The notes under the pieces are model-generated. The model worked only from the letters and a program-made list of their open reading frames with translations. It was not told where the DNA came from and searched no databases. The position numbers and the translations under genes were made by a program. Below are positions 26,059 through 39,065 of a stretch of DNA of 64,000 nt, piece by piece. The DNA is from Klebsormidium nitens (Eukaryota > Streptophyta > Klebsormidiophyceae > Klebsormidiales > Klebsormidiaceae), in the NCBI GenBank assembly GCA_000708835.1, contig DF237022.1, positions 1 through 64,000 on the forward strand. The letters are read 5' to 3'. Within the stretch, counting starts at the first letter, position 1; every line of letters begins with the position of its first letter.

Positions 26059-27506
26059 GTTCAAGCTGGATCCAAAGTCACTTCCTTGAGCTAATGGTGC
26101 TGGTTTGGGTTCAGGAACTAGCTTTGCCTGTGGATGACAGTGGAAAAAGGGAGAGCAGAACGTCGCCAGAACTTCGCCTCTGATTCTGTCTTTGTAAGTA
26201 TAATTTTGCAGGTGCTGCAGAGCTTATTTTGAGCTGAAGGTCAAAAACGAGGTCGGAATGTGTCACAAGGACTTGCTCTAGCACCTGGATGCAGATTGAA
26301 AGACAGCTTCTTTACTTTGAACATGCAAAGTTGCCACAAGAGTCGCGTAGCCAGTCTCTTTGAACCGTTGCGGGCATCCTGCAAGCAGTTGGCAGTCTCA
26401 AGAATCAAGTCTGTTACTTTGATGTCAACAGGCTCTGCAATGCGGCCGACTCTATGAGCTAAAGATCCAAGCGGTTTCAGCTGAGCTGCTGAGCTGATGC
26501 AACATTCTGGTTCAACCTGAGAATGTACCAGCCTGAGTCTTGGCTGGCCTACAAATTTCAAGCATACCTACTGCAGTCTGCATCCTGGTGGAATGCCAAT
26601 ACGTGGCATACATTGTAACCTAATAAAGACTCATTGTATGTACAGTATGCGTATACTGTATATGATGAAGATTGCAGTATGATGAAGTATGAGAAATTCT
26701 CACAACAACTGTACACGGAAAAGATAGGTATATGAGACTAGTGAACATAAAGGAGATACATAGAGCTACATATCAGAATCTTTTAATGAGGCAGCAGGCT
26801 TAGCTTGCCAAGCTCTAATTATCGAGCACTGCCCCTATGCTCCGATGTGGGCTTGCGTGGGAGTTGCTTGGAGTTGGTCGGCAAACCGCCGGCTGACTTC
26901 ACAATCTCAACTTCCCCCCTTGTCGGCTCTATCGGACGGCTGCAATCGTTACACTCAAATTTGTTCACGGACCGTCGGATTGGCGGAAGCTAGAAGCGTG
27001 GGTCAAGGTGGATAACCGGTTATCTGGTTAGAACTTAGCCAGGTTTTAATTTTGGGGTTTGCTGTATCTGGATTTCGCAAACCCTAAATTATGTCGCAGC
27101 TGTTTTCAAGAAAGCTTCACAGTCAAAGTCCATGCACGAATTCGAAGATGGCGCCTCCAGAGCTTCTCAAAGCGCTGACTGCATCGCCAACGGAGTTCTA
27201 GGATCCTTGGACAGCACTGGTGTCCATAGTAGGCGGCTGTTCAACGGGCACGTCTCTGCAGCGGAATTTCACAAGAAATTATCCTGATCCTTTGAAGAGT
27301 CAGTTTGTGGTGCGCAGAGACCCAATCAGAGATTGTCCGGGGCCTGCGCAATCATACCACCAGTCAAAAGTGTCTCCAAGGTGGGGCTGTTCGGCCACAC
27401 TGTCTCAAAAGCATCAAGCCCTTCGTTGTTTAGGCTTCTCCAGACCCTCCAAGAAGGACAGCATTACTACGACTTGGTCAAGCAAGCGGACAGGAGCGCT
27501 GACCAA
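26059..27506. promoter_or_regulatory. Divergent intergenic region, ER thioredoxin / PNG1
   Basis: The 1.45 kb lies between two start codons that point away from each other, so it must contain both promoters and 5' leaders. No gene is visible inside. I could not fix a transcription start. A shared bidirectional promoter is plausible because both products act in ER protein quality control. Confidence 0.5.
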
Positions 27507-30500
27507 ATGCAGCTGCATCTGGTGTTAAACTTTGAGGGGGAGAAGCATGAGCTGGAGTATGACACGGAGGACGGTCGAGACATCCTGGCCTGGCAGCTCT
27601 TCTCTCTCACTGGGGTGGGGGTGCAAGAGCAACAGCTCCATGGACTCTTCAAAAGTGATACTTCCGAGGATCTTTGCGATTCCGTGAAAGACGGGGCTGA
27701 GTTCTCGATGACGAGACTCAATGCTGATTCCCAGTTGGGGGCCACGGCTACTGATTCAACTATTACCCCTGTCGTGGACTCGGACGAAGAGCTGGCAAGA
27801 AAATTGCAAGAAGAGGAAGATGCACAATTGGCACGCGCCATGGCGCAGCAACTAGGCGCGGAGAGAAGTGGGGGACGGAATGTTGAGGCTTTTCGGGCCA
27901 AATTGGAGAGCGGCATCCAGACAGTGATGCAGGTGGGTGGATATTGCACAACCGCGATTTCCATTGATGTCGGCGCATGAAGTTCCTTCAAACTATGTTT
28001 TTGAGCCCCAGCCCTGAAAACTTTTTGTGCCACCCTTGCTATGAATGAAAGGTTGGTATTGACCTCTCAAGATCCAAACTTTGGAAAAACCAGATTGATG
28101 GTCTATGTAGATAACCTGGAGAGTGGAAGAATCATGTTACATCTGGTCTCCCGATAGATCTGGAAACAGTCTCAGGTTTATGCCAAGGTATAGGGGACAG
28201 ACGGAGTTGCAGGGCCACTTCGTCGCTTGCTTAAAAGTTGCCAGTAGTGTGTTTTACCAAGTGAACTGTGTGCGAGGCTGGATTCACATCAAGGACCTGC
28301 TCCAGTGTTTCCACCACAATCAGTGCCCTTTTCCCATGTATTTAGACTTTTTTCGAAGTCAAAACGAAGATAGCTGAATGCACACGACATCCAACCTGCA
28401 AACATCAAGCTGAATAAATGCCACTTAGCATTTTAAGGGAAAATTGATTGGTCGGTTTTTCCTACTTTAATCTAGTGACCTTTTTGGTCGCTGTAGTATG
28501 AGGACCCCAGCAAGCAAGACAAGGCGCGGGCGCTCATTCCATTGGACGATTTGGAGGAGAAGGCGGCCGTGGCACTTCTCAGAGTGAGGAGCGCAAGCCA
28601 CACATCTAGCTAATTGCAATGATCTGTCTTTGCTTTTGCCATACGCACCGTCATCTGCGGAGCACTCAAACTCGAAGATGGTTTCGAAGCTGATCAAACC
28701 CCCGTTACACAGGCCTCATCAGCTGATCGACAGGGAGAAGCTTATCGGCCATGCCTGGTTTCTCTTTAACTCGTCCTCGGCAAAATCATCTCATTTCGGA
28801 ATTAAACTAGGTGGGGTCTCTCTTCCATGACTCCGTTGGCAGTCAGGCTTTCAATCAAATCTGGTCGTGGAAGGAGAAATTTGCACAAACTATGAGCCAT
28901 TCCTTTGCTTTGTGGCCTGTTCCATCCCGATCTGGACGAAAGAACTTCTTCTTTGTTCCTGTATCGAAGCCTTTGGATCTCAATTTATCTCGTACTTTTG
29001 CCCTCCTGTGCAGACCGGAGAAAGCAGCTCTGAGGCGATGCGGGACGCTCTCTTGGCGGAGCTTTTGCACTGGTTCAAGGCGACGTTCAAGTGAGCTTTT
29101 GATACTAGATGTACCTCTGATGTGTATCGACGGAAGTATGCGAGGATGCTTAAAGCACCACCCCGGGTATGATAGGTGTGGGACCTTCATTTCGTCACTT
29201 TCGGGTCTTGAGCTCCGAAACTTGGAATTCGGACTATGGCGCGTCCATATGACTCTATCAGGAGACATGCCACTGCTCACTCAAGATTGAGCTCTTTTTC
29301 ATCGTTTTTCGCGGCGGTTTTGATGCAAGGAGATCGCTTGATTGAAAGAAGGTTCGCCGAAAACATTGAAGAAACGGTCCTGAAAATGTGTGCTCTTAGC
29401 TCACTATTGCAAGTTCCAGAACCGTGCGCCCTTCGACAATTGTGAATTCCGGTGGCCTTTTGCCGGGAATGCCATGTCAGCATTCAAGTTTGCCCGATTC
29501 TATACTCCCGGTGGTGGTTTAACCGACTCTGGCCACTTCCACCACATCTAAAGCATATCTGAATTGATCAAGCCGCTCAGATTGCTGTGTAAGGTGCCAC
29601 AAGCCTGAGGTTGATCAATCTGAAGGTTTCGATCTTGCCATAACGGGGTACTCGTTTGGTTCTTCCAAATTTGACCTGATGTCAAAAAAGTCTGTGTCTC
29701 TTGGTACCCAGTCGATGCTTTAGTTAGCACACGTCTTTCACGATGTCCGGTGACCGATAGAAGTGAACCAAATTCGACGGTTTCGTATCGCTCGACCGGG
29801 CTGCTCCACCAATCTCGACCGTGAGGGTAAGCTGTTCACCTCATGATCATTGGCGTGAGATTTGGAAATTTCATGGAGTCCGTGTGCTAGACAGATTTAC
29901 CTCCTATTCTTGCAGTGAAAGTCGCCAAACGGACAGGATTTTGACGAGCTACGATGACCTCGGTTTGAAACCCTCGGTTCCGAGAATTCCGACAAAGCTG
30001 ACTTGTGCATCCACAATTCACGATTTGAAAGAACCTTTAAGCCTAGGGAGCCCTAAGTCCTGCGAAACATGAGAGAGAAATGCCGCCCTTGAGACAAGTA
30101 TTCGCTCATGGCTGTGGATTTTCGACTTGTTGAATGCCCACAAGCTCTTAGTAGGAATTGGTAAGAGTTAGTAAGAGATAGTAAAAGTTGAAATCCTCAA
30201 CCACCTTATTTCTTCAATTTCCGCCTCTTCTTAATCAGGTGGGTCAACGCCCCCGAATGCGAGATCTGCGGGGGGGGCACCGTGCTGCAGGGTATGGTAC
30301 CCCCTACTCCGGAGGACCTCCGGTTTGGGGCGTCCCGCGTGGAAGGTTATGCGTGTCAAGTGTGTGGCGCAAGAAACCGCTTTCCCCGCTACAACGATCC
30401 TGGGAAGCTTCTGGAAACGCGACGTGGCCGCTGTGGAGAATGGGCAAATGCGTTTACGCTCTGCTGCCGCGCTCTTGGGTACGAGGCACGATGGGTGAGT

Positions 30501-33500
30501 CTCAGAACCGAGGTTTTCAAAGATCTCGATGTTTGGCTCGTACATGCCGCAAGGATCTCGGGAGGAGCTCGAGGGCAAAAGAAGAAGAAGGGCAAAACAT
30601 CTTGATGTGCTTCATACGCAATTGTTTTAGATTCCTTGGTTTCCGTATAAGCGACCAGGTCTGGAGCGAGATCTGGACGGCTTGCAACACAGAAGAGTAC
30701 TCGGGCGAAACCTGCATATATCTGGATCTTAAAACCAGTTTTGCTGTAAGCACGTCCGGACGTAGGTCGCATGTTTTGAACGCTAGTTTTGGGATTGACC
30801 AACCTCGCCAAAGCAAAATATACTCCTCTGCAGACCTTCTGATTGCGACCTGCAAAAAGCCGTTTTGTACTCTTTTCCTTTTGCTTTCAGTTCAAGTCAT
30901 GTTCTTCAAATGCAGGTTTTGAACTGGACCGATCACGTCTGGAATGATTTCTCTCCTCTGCACAGTGGCCGCTGATCGCAAGCAGACCCCTGAAGAATCG
31001 CCTCTTGTCGATTTCTGTTTCTCTCCCCAAGTGAAACTTGTAAACTCCAATCGCAGGTTTTGGACTGGACCGATCACGTCTGGACCGAAGTCTACTCCGA
31101 AGCTCAGCGGTGCTGGCTACACGCAGACTCCTGCGAAGACCGCTTGGACGCACCCCTTCTTTACGAGTCTGGCTGGGGAAAAAAACTGTCTTACGTCATC
31201 TCCTTCTCGAACCGGGGGGTAACTGACACGACACGGCGCTACACTGCGCGGTGGGCGGAGGTGCTGACGCGGCGCGCTGACGTCACCGAGGACGATGTCG
31301 TCAGGCTGACGTCAGAGTGCACAGCGCGGATGCGGGGGGGCCTGGGGCGGGCGGAAAGGGATGCATTGGAGGAGAGAGATCGGCGGGAGAGAGAGGAACT
31401 GATGGCGGGGCACAGGTGACGTCATCTGGAAGTCATAAACTTCTCTGTGTATTGTCGATATCTGCAGGCCTGCGGTTCTAGAGACCTGGACGTAACGGTC
31501 TCAGTTATGAGAGTCTTTACTTTCGGTCGTTCAGAGAGGGCAAAGCGGTCAAGTCGCTTTGCCAATGATTTGTCCGAGTAGGCGGTGCGCTATCAACCGG
31601 TAGCTGCCGCCTTTTTGACGTTGCTTCATCTGGCTGACTTCGGGTGCCTGTCCAGCGTCGAGAATAAAAAGATTGATGCTACTTCCTCCTCATCTTTCTT
31701 TCTTTCGCATGACGTTCCCATCCTTTTAGATCCGTCATCCTCTCCTTTAGTTCCTCAAAAGTCTGACGCCATGATTGGAAGATTTGACGGTCCGACTGCG
31801 TGACAAGCTGACCACTTGGAACTCTCCTAGTCGACTGCGAGTGCACTGTCGACAATTACACGCTCTGCTGAGCAGAACCCTCACGCCTCAAGCGACCGTA
31901 TGCCTGCTTTTGTAGAAGTGCTCACTTTTAGTTTGCTCACACGCCTTTCAACCAAGACACTCCTTCGAGCAACCTGACGACCAAGGTTGAGATTCTTACT
32001 TTTTCAGCGCAGCAGGGTACTTCAACCCCCTCAATGAAAGCCACTGAGAACCACTCTCCTTCCCTCTCCTCACAGCCCGTCACCCGAAAGTGCCAACCTC
32101 CCGGGTCGGCAAACTGGCTCAGTGGAGTGGCGCGCCGCTCGAGGCGAGCTAGGGGGGGCCGAAACCAGCACCAGCGGCACCCCCTGGGAAGGAGAACGGC
32201 CCGCCCGGGACGAACACGTGGCTGCGCTGTGGGCACCGATCGACGCCATGTGGGAGGTCGCGAAAACGAACGCCGCGCAGCGGGGGGTGCCCCCGAATGA
32301 CGTCATGTACTCGAAGCTGACGTTGGTGTTGCAGACCGCGAAGGGGTTGAGAGCGTTGCGGTGGAAGGAACGGAAGTTGGAAGTTGCAGAGGGGAAAAGT
32401 GTGAACGGGCGAGAGTTGTCGGCCAAGGGGGGGGCGGCGTATCGGGACGCGTTGACGGCGGGGGGCGGCGGCAAGCTGCTGGAGGCGGTGGGCTTCCGGG
32501 TCGAGACAGATGACGTCATGCTGAGGTGAGCATGCCGGGCTGGTTTGTAGCCGAGAAGAGTTGGCTGGTCAAAGCTAACCTCAAAGAGTGGGTGTACGGA
32601 AAGGGAAGAAAGGAGTGGGATTGGAAGGACGATTGAACCAGACCGCTGAAAAATACAAAGGCAACGTTCTGGTGGGCGATGCAGAAGCGTGCGGCCTGTT
32701 TGAAAAAGTGTCTTCGAAAAACACCGTTATCAAATGCGCGCTTGCTTTAGGAGCTAGGCTGCTCCGCAAGACTTGCTCCTCGCTTCGCCGTTCTTGCCAC
32801 CATAGCTCCTCGCTTCGGCCGCTTCTTCAGCATACTGACGGATGCACAGAAGCAATATTACCAATAACAACAGCGCCATCCTGACTAAGTATACCCTCGA
32901 TTCTCGAAGAGCGAGGTTCTTCAACACTGCCGACGCCTAATCGACAGTTGGCCTTGATGTCTTTCAGCCGTATCTCTGTCTTAGGGCGTCTCAGGTCTTG
33001 TCCTGAACATCTGCAAGCATTTTCCTTGGTTGCCACTCGCCCGCTTGTGCAAACCCTTTCCATTGCTGCGGCATCTCCCCCCAAAAGTATGCTTCACCTC
33101 TCTTTCTGGAGGCGAGTTAAGGTTTCTCTCGCTTTTAGCAGGTTGCTCCCCCCGGCCCAGATCGACCAATCACGTTTGACATTCTTCAGCGAATCCTCGG
33201 CTGTCTCTTACTATAGTGGGCGTCTCGTTTGTTACCCAACTGTCCGCAAGCTTGCTTGCCTACTACTGCTTGCACGCGTCCCGCAGAATCTGGTTGTTTG
33301 CATTTTTAAATCTGACATATTGCCAGCCCTTCTGGAGGCGTTTTCAAAAGTTTTCACGCTCCTGGCAGGCTGCTCCCTTCTTCTCCTCCCTGCCCACGTC
33401 GCGTGTAACCTGCCAGTTGCCGTGGACGTTAAAAAGTCCCAATTGGAAAGCCCGGGCGGCGTGTATGCCCTAGTGAACTCAATACTTCTTTTTCTGAACC

Positions 33501-36500
33501 ACTGACATTTCTCCCCCTCTTGGCAGGTTGAACGCTTTGGCTTCCGCTGCCCACGTTGCGCGGAATCCGCCCATCGCCGTGGACAGTATTGAGTCCCTAC
33601 TGGCCCATCAGAAGGTTCTTATCCGTTTACGCCCTGACAAACTCAACACTTCTATCTCTCAAGATGTTCTGACATTTCTCTCGCTCGTAGCAGGTTGCTT
33701 CCTTCGTCTCCGCCAGCCCACATTGCGCGGAATCTGCCGATTTCCGTGGACATAATAGAGTCCCTACTGGTTCAACTGAAAACCCCGGGCTTCGTTTACG
33801 CTTCGGGGCCGCGACTGAGCGGAGGGTTCGTGAGTACCAGCGGAGAAAACGCGCCCAACCAGATTGTGAGAATCTCGATCCAAGAACTCTAAAACCCTGA
33901 ATATCGATGTCTTCAACCTTTCATGGTCTCATTTTTCGCGATCTAGAGGAGATTGCTAAACATATCAGGTAGATGCTAATGGCTTGGATGGATTCGTTAG
34001 GTGATTATTCGAGGGTTCGCAACTCAATAGAGCTTCATCAGCGCCAACAGGGAGATTCATCTCAACCAAATTGTAGCCGTTTCTCAACTTTCCTGGCCTC
34101 GACTCTGCTCTTAGAGGGAATATCAACCTCATCACTGCTTTCGGCGGTTCAGGTCGATCCTGATGGAGTATTTGATATCCACAATAGAAGGGTTTTGAAA
34201 GCACAGGCTTCCAGTGAAAGAAGGCTTCTCAGGTCTGCTCGCGCATAGTACGACCAGCACACAGACTCGGCTCTTGCAAATCTTTCCCAAGGCTTCAAAT
34301 CCGGATATCCACTTCGCGTTTGCATCCTTCAACTGTTGTTTGCGTTCTTGTGATTAAAAGCTGCAGAAGGAGTTTGGACTATAGAGAGATCATGACAGCA
34401 TCTTCAATCGTTTGCCGTTGTACCAAGTAATTATGTAGAATTGTGTAGAATTATGAATGAATTGTGTGGATTTTTACTGCAGGCGACCGCCGCGTTTGAG
34501 GGAGTAAAGGCTTCCAAATGGCTGGTACACGGGGGCCACGAAGGTGCGTTACTCGAAGCGCTGTGGCCGACTTATGTTCGTTACTAGTAATATTAAACTC
34601 TCGCTTCAGTCCTGAAGTCTTTCTTCGTACGGTTTGGCTGAAGCTTATCTGACATACGGGAAGCTTATCGGTACGATTCGGGTTTGTTTCAATATACTGG
34701 TCACCCGTCTGCCAATTCCGTTCGGACTTGAGTCTACAAAGCGGGCCAAAAAGACATTATCAATTCAATCCAAGTCAATAGTTGCTTCCCGATCCCATAG
34801 GGCGAGGAGTCAGTAGCGTGCATCCCTCCCGGACGCTTTGCTATTCTTAACAGCTCTGATGAAGGCGTGGTTACATTTTGTGGCTTGCACCTTCCTTTCT
34901 GGGCTCTTAGCTTGATTTCCTTGTCCCACTGTAGCTGCATCTAGAGCGAGTTCTCGATCTTACGACGTCGATAGGCAATTGTGTTCGGAGGCGCATCGGT
35001 ACAGCTGTATGCATCATCATCGTGCGCCCTCAGAAACACGGTCAGCCGGTTTACACCCTAAAATCCTAAAACCCTAAAACCCTAAAACCCTAAAACCCTA
35101 AAACCAAAGTCGATGAAGTTCACTCCTTTTGAGGATCGGACGCACGCGGCTTGATTGAGGCTATCCTCCAGGAACGGCCGCGTCTCAAGAGAAGCTCAGT
35201 ATTGTGGTTCAGCTGATCTGGAATTCGAGAGAGACACTGCAAGCCTTTGCAAAGGATATCTCCGGTCGATTACCCTCGAAATAACTTCTGCGACTTGAGA
35301 CCCGTGGGCGAGTGATTATGTGTATCTGGTTGTGATTAACGAATGCTTCCTCGTCTCTGCCTTAAGGCGTGTCGATGAGAAGCTTCAGTGCCTTTTGATA
35401 TACTCTTCGCTTCAGGAAAGTCGTGGCTGCAGTACCGCTGTCGGCAGCCCGCGGTGCTCTCCCGCTACTCGCTGACGTCAGCGGAGGACTGCCCCGAACG
35501 AGACCCCGCCAGCTGGACCCTGGAGGCGTCCTCTGATGGCGACACGTGGCACGTTCTGGACCACCGGAACGGTGTCCAGTTCTCCGAACGGAACGAGCTG
35601 CGCAGCTTCGACGTGCCCGGTGGACCGAACCGAGCGGCCTACACCACTTTCAGGTGAGCCCATGGGTGCCCGGTCACCTATACCGGGGCAAGCTTTGTTG
35701 GTCACGGCCAGGGTGCTGCAGATTTTATGACTTAGGAAACATTCTACTCGCTTCTTAAACTCGCTTTCACAAACAGGGATCTTCAAGATTGGAACCAGGG
35801 CTCAAAGTTGGTGCTATTGAAGAGGCGGTATTGTCTGTCACATTAGGATGGTTCGCTTCAGAGAAACAGAGGGAACGTCTAAAGCTTTGGATGGTGCATG
35901 GCTACACGTACGCTTCTACAGCGCTCGAAACAAGCAGTGGAGAAAGTTTGAGACTCCGACTCGAAGTTGGTGCTCGAGGTGCGCTCCTGTCTATCAAGAC
36001 GTTTTGGTCTGGACTCCAGCAATTTCAGCTCGTTAGACACTATGAACGGATGACGTACTCTTTCCCTACTCGCTTGACGTCCTTGTCATCCGATCTATTT
36101 GGTCTTCTACAAGCGTCACTTGACGCGAATCCTCGGGACGTGTTGGCGGAAGTTTGTTTGAGGTCATCCTTTTGCTGATGACGCCCTTCGGCATTCGTAT
36201 TACACTTTCTTGCCCGGATTTAGCTGCTGGGAGAACGAATACTGGGTCTGCGATGCACGATCGTGTTGAAACTTGCGGATTCAATGCCAATCATCCGAAA
36301 GGCTGCCAGCTTCGCCCGCATGTGACGCTGAAGAAAAAGTGAAAGTCGCCTTTGAACTTTCCATGATACTTGACAAACGTCCAGGCAGTCAAATGCACCA
36401 TTTACCACTAAGTTTGACACGAATCAAAGCCCTTTTTTGTTCGTTCCTTCGGCCGCTGTTGGTAAAGGAAACCCACACGCGCTGGAGCTCTTTCGGAAAT

Positions 36501-37385
36501 AATTTCCTCGGCTTCACCACCTTCCGGAAATGAGTTTAAGTCCTGTAAGAGTGAATCTAGTAAAGAGTAAGCCCATCGAATCCTCAATAGTGCGTTAAAT
36601 CTGAATAGAGCCACGAAAAGCTCAACGGGCTACGCGTTGGCACCCACCCTGACCGCTCCACTAATCCCACCCTTCCTAGTTGCTGTTTTATCGGGCTTAC
36701 TGTTACAAGTCGATCAGAAATCAAATTACATCTGACCGCGTGCAGATTTCGATTCACGAGCGTGCGCGACGCCTCGGCCGGCTGCCTTCAGCTCTCTGGA
36801 GTGGACCTCTTTGGAGCCGCCGCACCAGCGGGTCTGCAAAGTTGAAAAAGCCACGGTTCTGTCTGGGAGTGTCTTGGAAGTGCGCCGTAGATTGCGCCTC
36901 ACCACAGGAGCTTTGCTAGCGCGCGAAGGAAAAAAACATTTAATCACAGGGTGACCTCAAACGCTGAGATTGGGAAGGACCATTGAAACAGGACGGGTTG
37001 TCATAGAAAAGCTTGACTCCCAACCATTTGTACGGTTTGCGCTTCGTATCCTCAACCCCAATACCTGGAATCACTTCAAGTATTCAGGTGTCGTTGTAAT
37101 GCTCAGCTTGGCAATGAAACGAGGCGAAACTTTCGGCCCTGCATCACCTTTCCGCACTCCCCTAGATCTATCAAATGTATGTTCCGCCTGGGATTTGCAA
37201 GTGCACGTCAGTCTAGAACGGAAGTGCGCAGTGGAAAATTCCCAGTTTTGAACGTAATCAGACAGCCATTGAGGTTGCTGACTCTAACCCTCAGAGTCCA
37301 CCTGGCGCTTTCCAATCACCCCCCCCTAGCTGGGCCTATGCAACTCCATCCGCCTCAAGCTGGTAAGCTTGAATCCAGCTTTTGA
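27507..37385 (+). CDS. PNG1: Peptide:N-glycanase, plant type
   Basis: I join ten exons: 27507-27932, 28497-28583, 29014-29090, 30239-30494, 31057-31415, 32076-32525, 33694-33865, 34483-34543, 35416-35653 and 37295-37385. They give 738 aa in perfect phase, close to plant PNG1 length. The enzyme removes N-glycans from misfolded glycoproteins exported from the ER. Residues 1-75 are a ubiquitin-like N-terminus. The transglutaminase core follows: zinc cysteines C204, C207, C236 and C239; catalytic C262 ([10 protein letters not shown]), H289 (DHVWTE) and D306 (HADSCED). Residues from about 410 carry the plant block [11 protein letters not shown], and about 600-738 form the galactose-binding-like domain ([27 protein letters not shown]). 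The start is the first ATG in frame and matches the plant N-terminus. The short last exon rests on phase and weak similarity. Introns 4 and 6 contain exon-edge ladders; intron 8 contains telomere-like repeats. Confidence 0.93.
30784..31100 (+). repeat. Exon-edge ladder: acceptor end of PNG1 exon 5
   Basis: The start of exon 5 at 31057 (gcag, then [11 protein letters not shown]) is preceded 141 bp upstream, at 30916, by a copy keeping the gcag acceptor and reading [11 protein letters not shown] before it degrades. A fainter rung near 30786 (gttttgggattgacc) fits a further 130-bp step. Confidence 0.85.
33095..33800 (+). repeat. Exon-edge ladder: acceptor end of PNG1 exon 7
   Basis: The exon starts at 33694. 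Related segments, each still headed by a CAG acceptor, start at 33527, 33369 and 33142, spaced 167, 158 and 227 bp. The 33527 copy reads [17 protein letters not shown] beside the real [17 protein letters not shown]. The 33369 copy is frameshifted. The 33142 copy matches mainly at the acceptor and upstream intron (tctggaggcg). Confidence 0.88.
35055..35104 (+). repeat. Interstitial telomere-like (CCCTAAAA)n
   Basis: Five or so near-perfect units of ccctaaaa (TTTTAGGG on the other strand, the Chlamydomonas-type telomere motif) lie in intron 8 of PNG1. Confidence 0.92.
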
Positions 37386-39065
37386 TAAGAGTGAAGTTGA
37401 GCGATTTGACAAGCTTGCATAGGGTGAAACCAAGGTTGACTGCCCCTTTCCTGACAATCTTCAACTTTGGCAAAGTTCGACTGGACTACGGTAAAGGCCA
37501 CCTGCACTAAGCTAACTACCCGGGGGAGGGGTCAAGTTAAGTTGCAGGTTAGGGTGGTACAGGTCAGGAAGGAGCGCGTAAACATCTTGTTAGGAGGTTC
37601 TTTAGAGACGTTTTGGGCAACCCTGCAGTTTGATTGGCTAATTGGCACCGTCTGTACTCTCTTACTCCTCTATGTTTTCTCGCGTAATTTGAGTGTCAAT
37701 AATAATGTAACTTCGCAGACTGCGCCGCTGCCCGGGTGGTTTCAGCAGTTGACTGGTGCAGTCTAGTGCAGCATCCGAGAAGCCCCCGGGTCGGTGGGCA
37801 CCCGGTGCTTGCAGGGTCTGCGGTTAAGTTCATTTTGCCGGACAGCTTGCCCGGTTGGTGGTCCGGCTGGTAACACTGCCTGTCACAAGGGGAAGTTCCC
37901 CGGTGTGAAGTCTTCTTTCAGGCTCCTGGTGTTGCAAATACCTAGTGCGGACCCCCTTAACCGGATCTCGCGGAGGCTACCGGGGCCTTATCTTCCGGGC
38001 ATCTCGGGAAGTATCATAAATTGCTATTGGTCTCAATCCGCCCGGCGCAAGCTTACCCGGCTGTGCTGCTACAGCCTATAGCCTCCTCGCTTCTAGTTTA
38101 GGGCTGTTGGTTTAGGTGCCCGAGTGCCGTGAATCAATGTAAGGTGCTCAAATGTTGAAAGCTCAAAAGTTGTACTTGACAGTTGGCACTGGCCAGTATA
38201 ACAAAGGCCCCAAAAGTGACCTCACTCAGTCGTGACCGCCAGTGGAAAGCTCGTGGCTGGCACATGCTGTCTAGCTTCTGTCTTCCTCCTCGTCGTGAGA
38301 AACCTGCTGGCGCGCCGCCATCACGTGTGTTCGGCACACGCTTTCGACGCGGAGTGGATAAGTATTTTTAGGGTTAGCATTTGCTTTTGGCTGTTACCGA
38401 CCTGGGTTGGCGTTGTTTCTGTCCTGGTTTAGCCATTAGGGTTCTATATCTGCCGCAGATTTACGGTAAGTCACCTGCCGTGCAACGAAACCGGCTTGTG
38501 TGTTTACCGAGTCTTGTTAACCGGCTAGTTAACAGGTTTGCAAATTGCGAACGTCGAACACACGTGCTGGTGTGGCCATGATTGTGTCGACAGTAAATGC
38601 TGACACTAATGTTGACACAAGATTTCAATGCGGCAATTATTACGACACGCTAATCCGGCTTGGGATTCTGTTCAGAAGCCTAAAGCGGCCAGCCTACGGT
38701 ACTGTGAGGCTACAGGGACAGGCCAACAGTTTCTACCACTGTGCAAGCTCTGTCTACGTCACAATCCTGAATGAGCTCTTCCGGCCTCGATCACTACCTA
38801 CTGAAGCTCAAAGCCCATTAGCTGGCATCCCACTCCATCGTTCTTAGGTACCTTTGAACAGCGCTGTAGACCGCTAGACTGAGCAAGCAGTTACAATCCG
38901 CTTCCTCGGATTTCGGCCTAGCAGATAAAGCCTGTTCTTCAAGCCATCACATCATTCTTCTGGATTTCAAGAGAAGCACGCTTGCATTCTAGGATTAGCG
39001 CCATCTTTCCTTCACACCACCACCACTCATAAGCCCGCGCAAGCGCAAAGCAGAGTCTGTCAAAC
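37386..39065. other. Intergenic, PNG1 3' / transferrin 5'
   Basis: I see no gene. About 37730-38130 is rich in cccgg motifs, unlike its surroundings, and could be an old element, but I found no terminal repeats or coding remnant. The transferrin promoter should lie near 39000. Confidence 0.45.

Noticed and set aside
27333-27506. Upstream extension of PNG1 by 58 residues
   Set aside because: The codon at 27333 is TTG. The first ATG in frame is 27507 and it matches the plant PNG1 N-terminus.
32330-32525. PUB domain in PNG1 exon 6
   Set aside because: The pattern (RWKERKLEV, then YRDAL, then LLEAVGF) faintly recalls PUB, but the same position in plant PNG1 aligns without invoking it. Too weak to claim.
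33142-33693. Upstream PNG1 exon 7 copies as alternative exons
   Set aside because: The copies have stops, frameshifts or no donor. Only 33694-33865 keeps phase on both sides and the family alignment.
37730-38130. Possible LTR or other mobile element
   Set aside because: Base composition differs from the surroundings, but I found no terminal repeats, target duplication or coding remnant.
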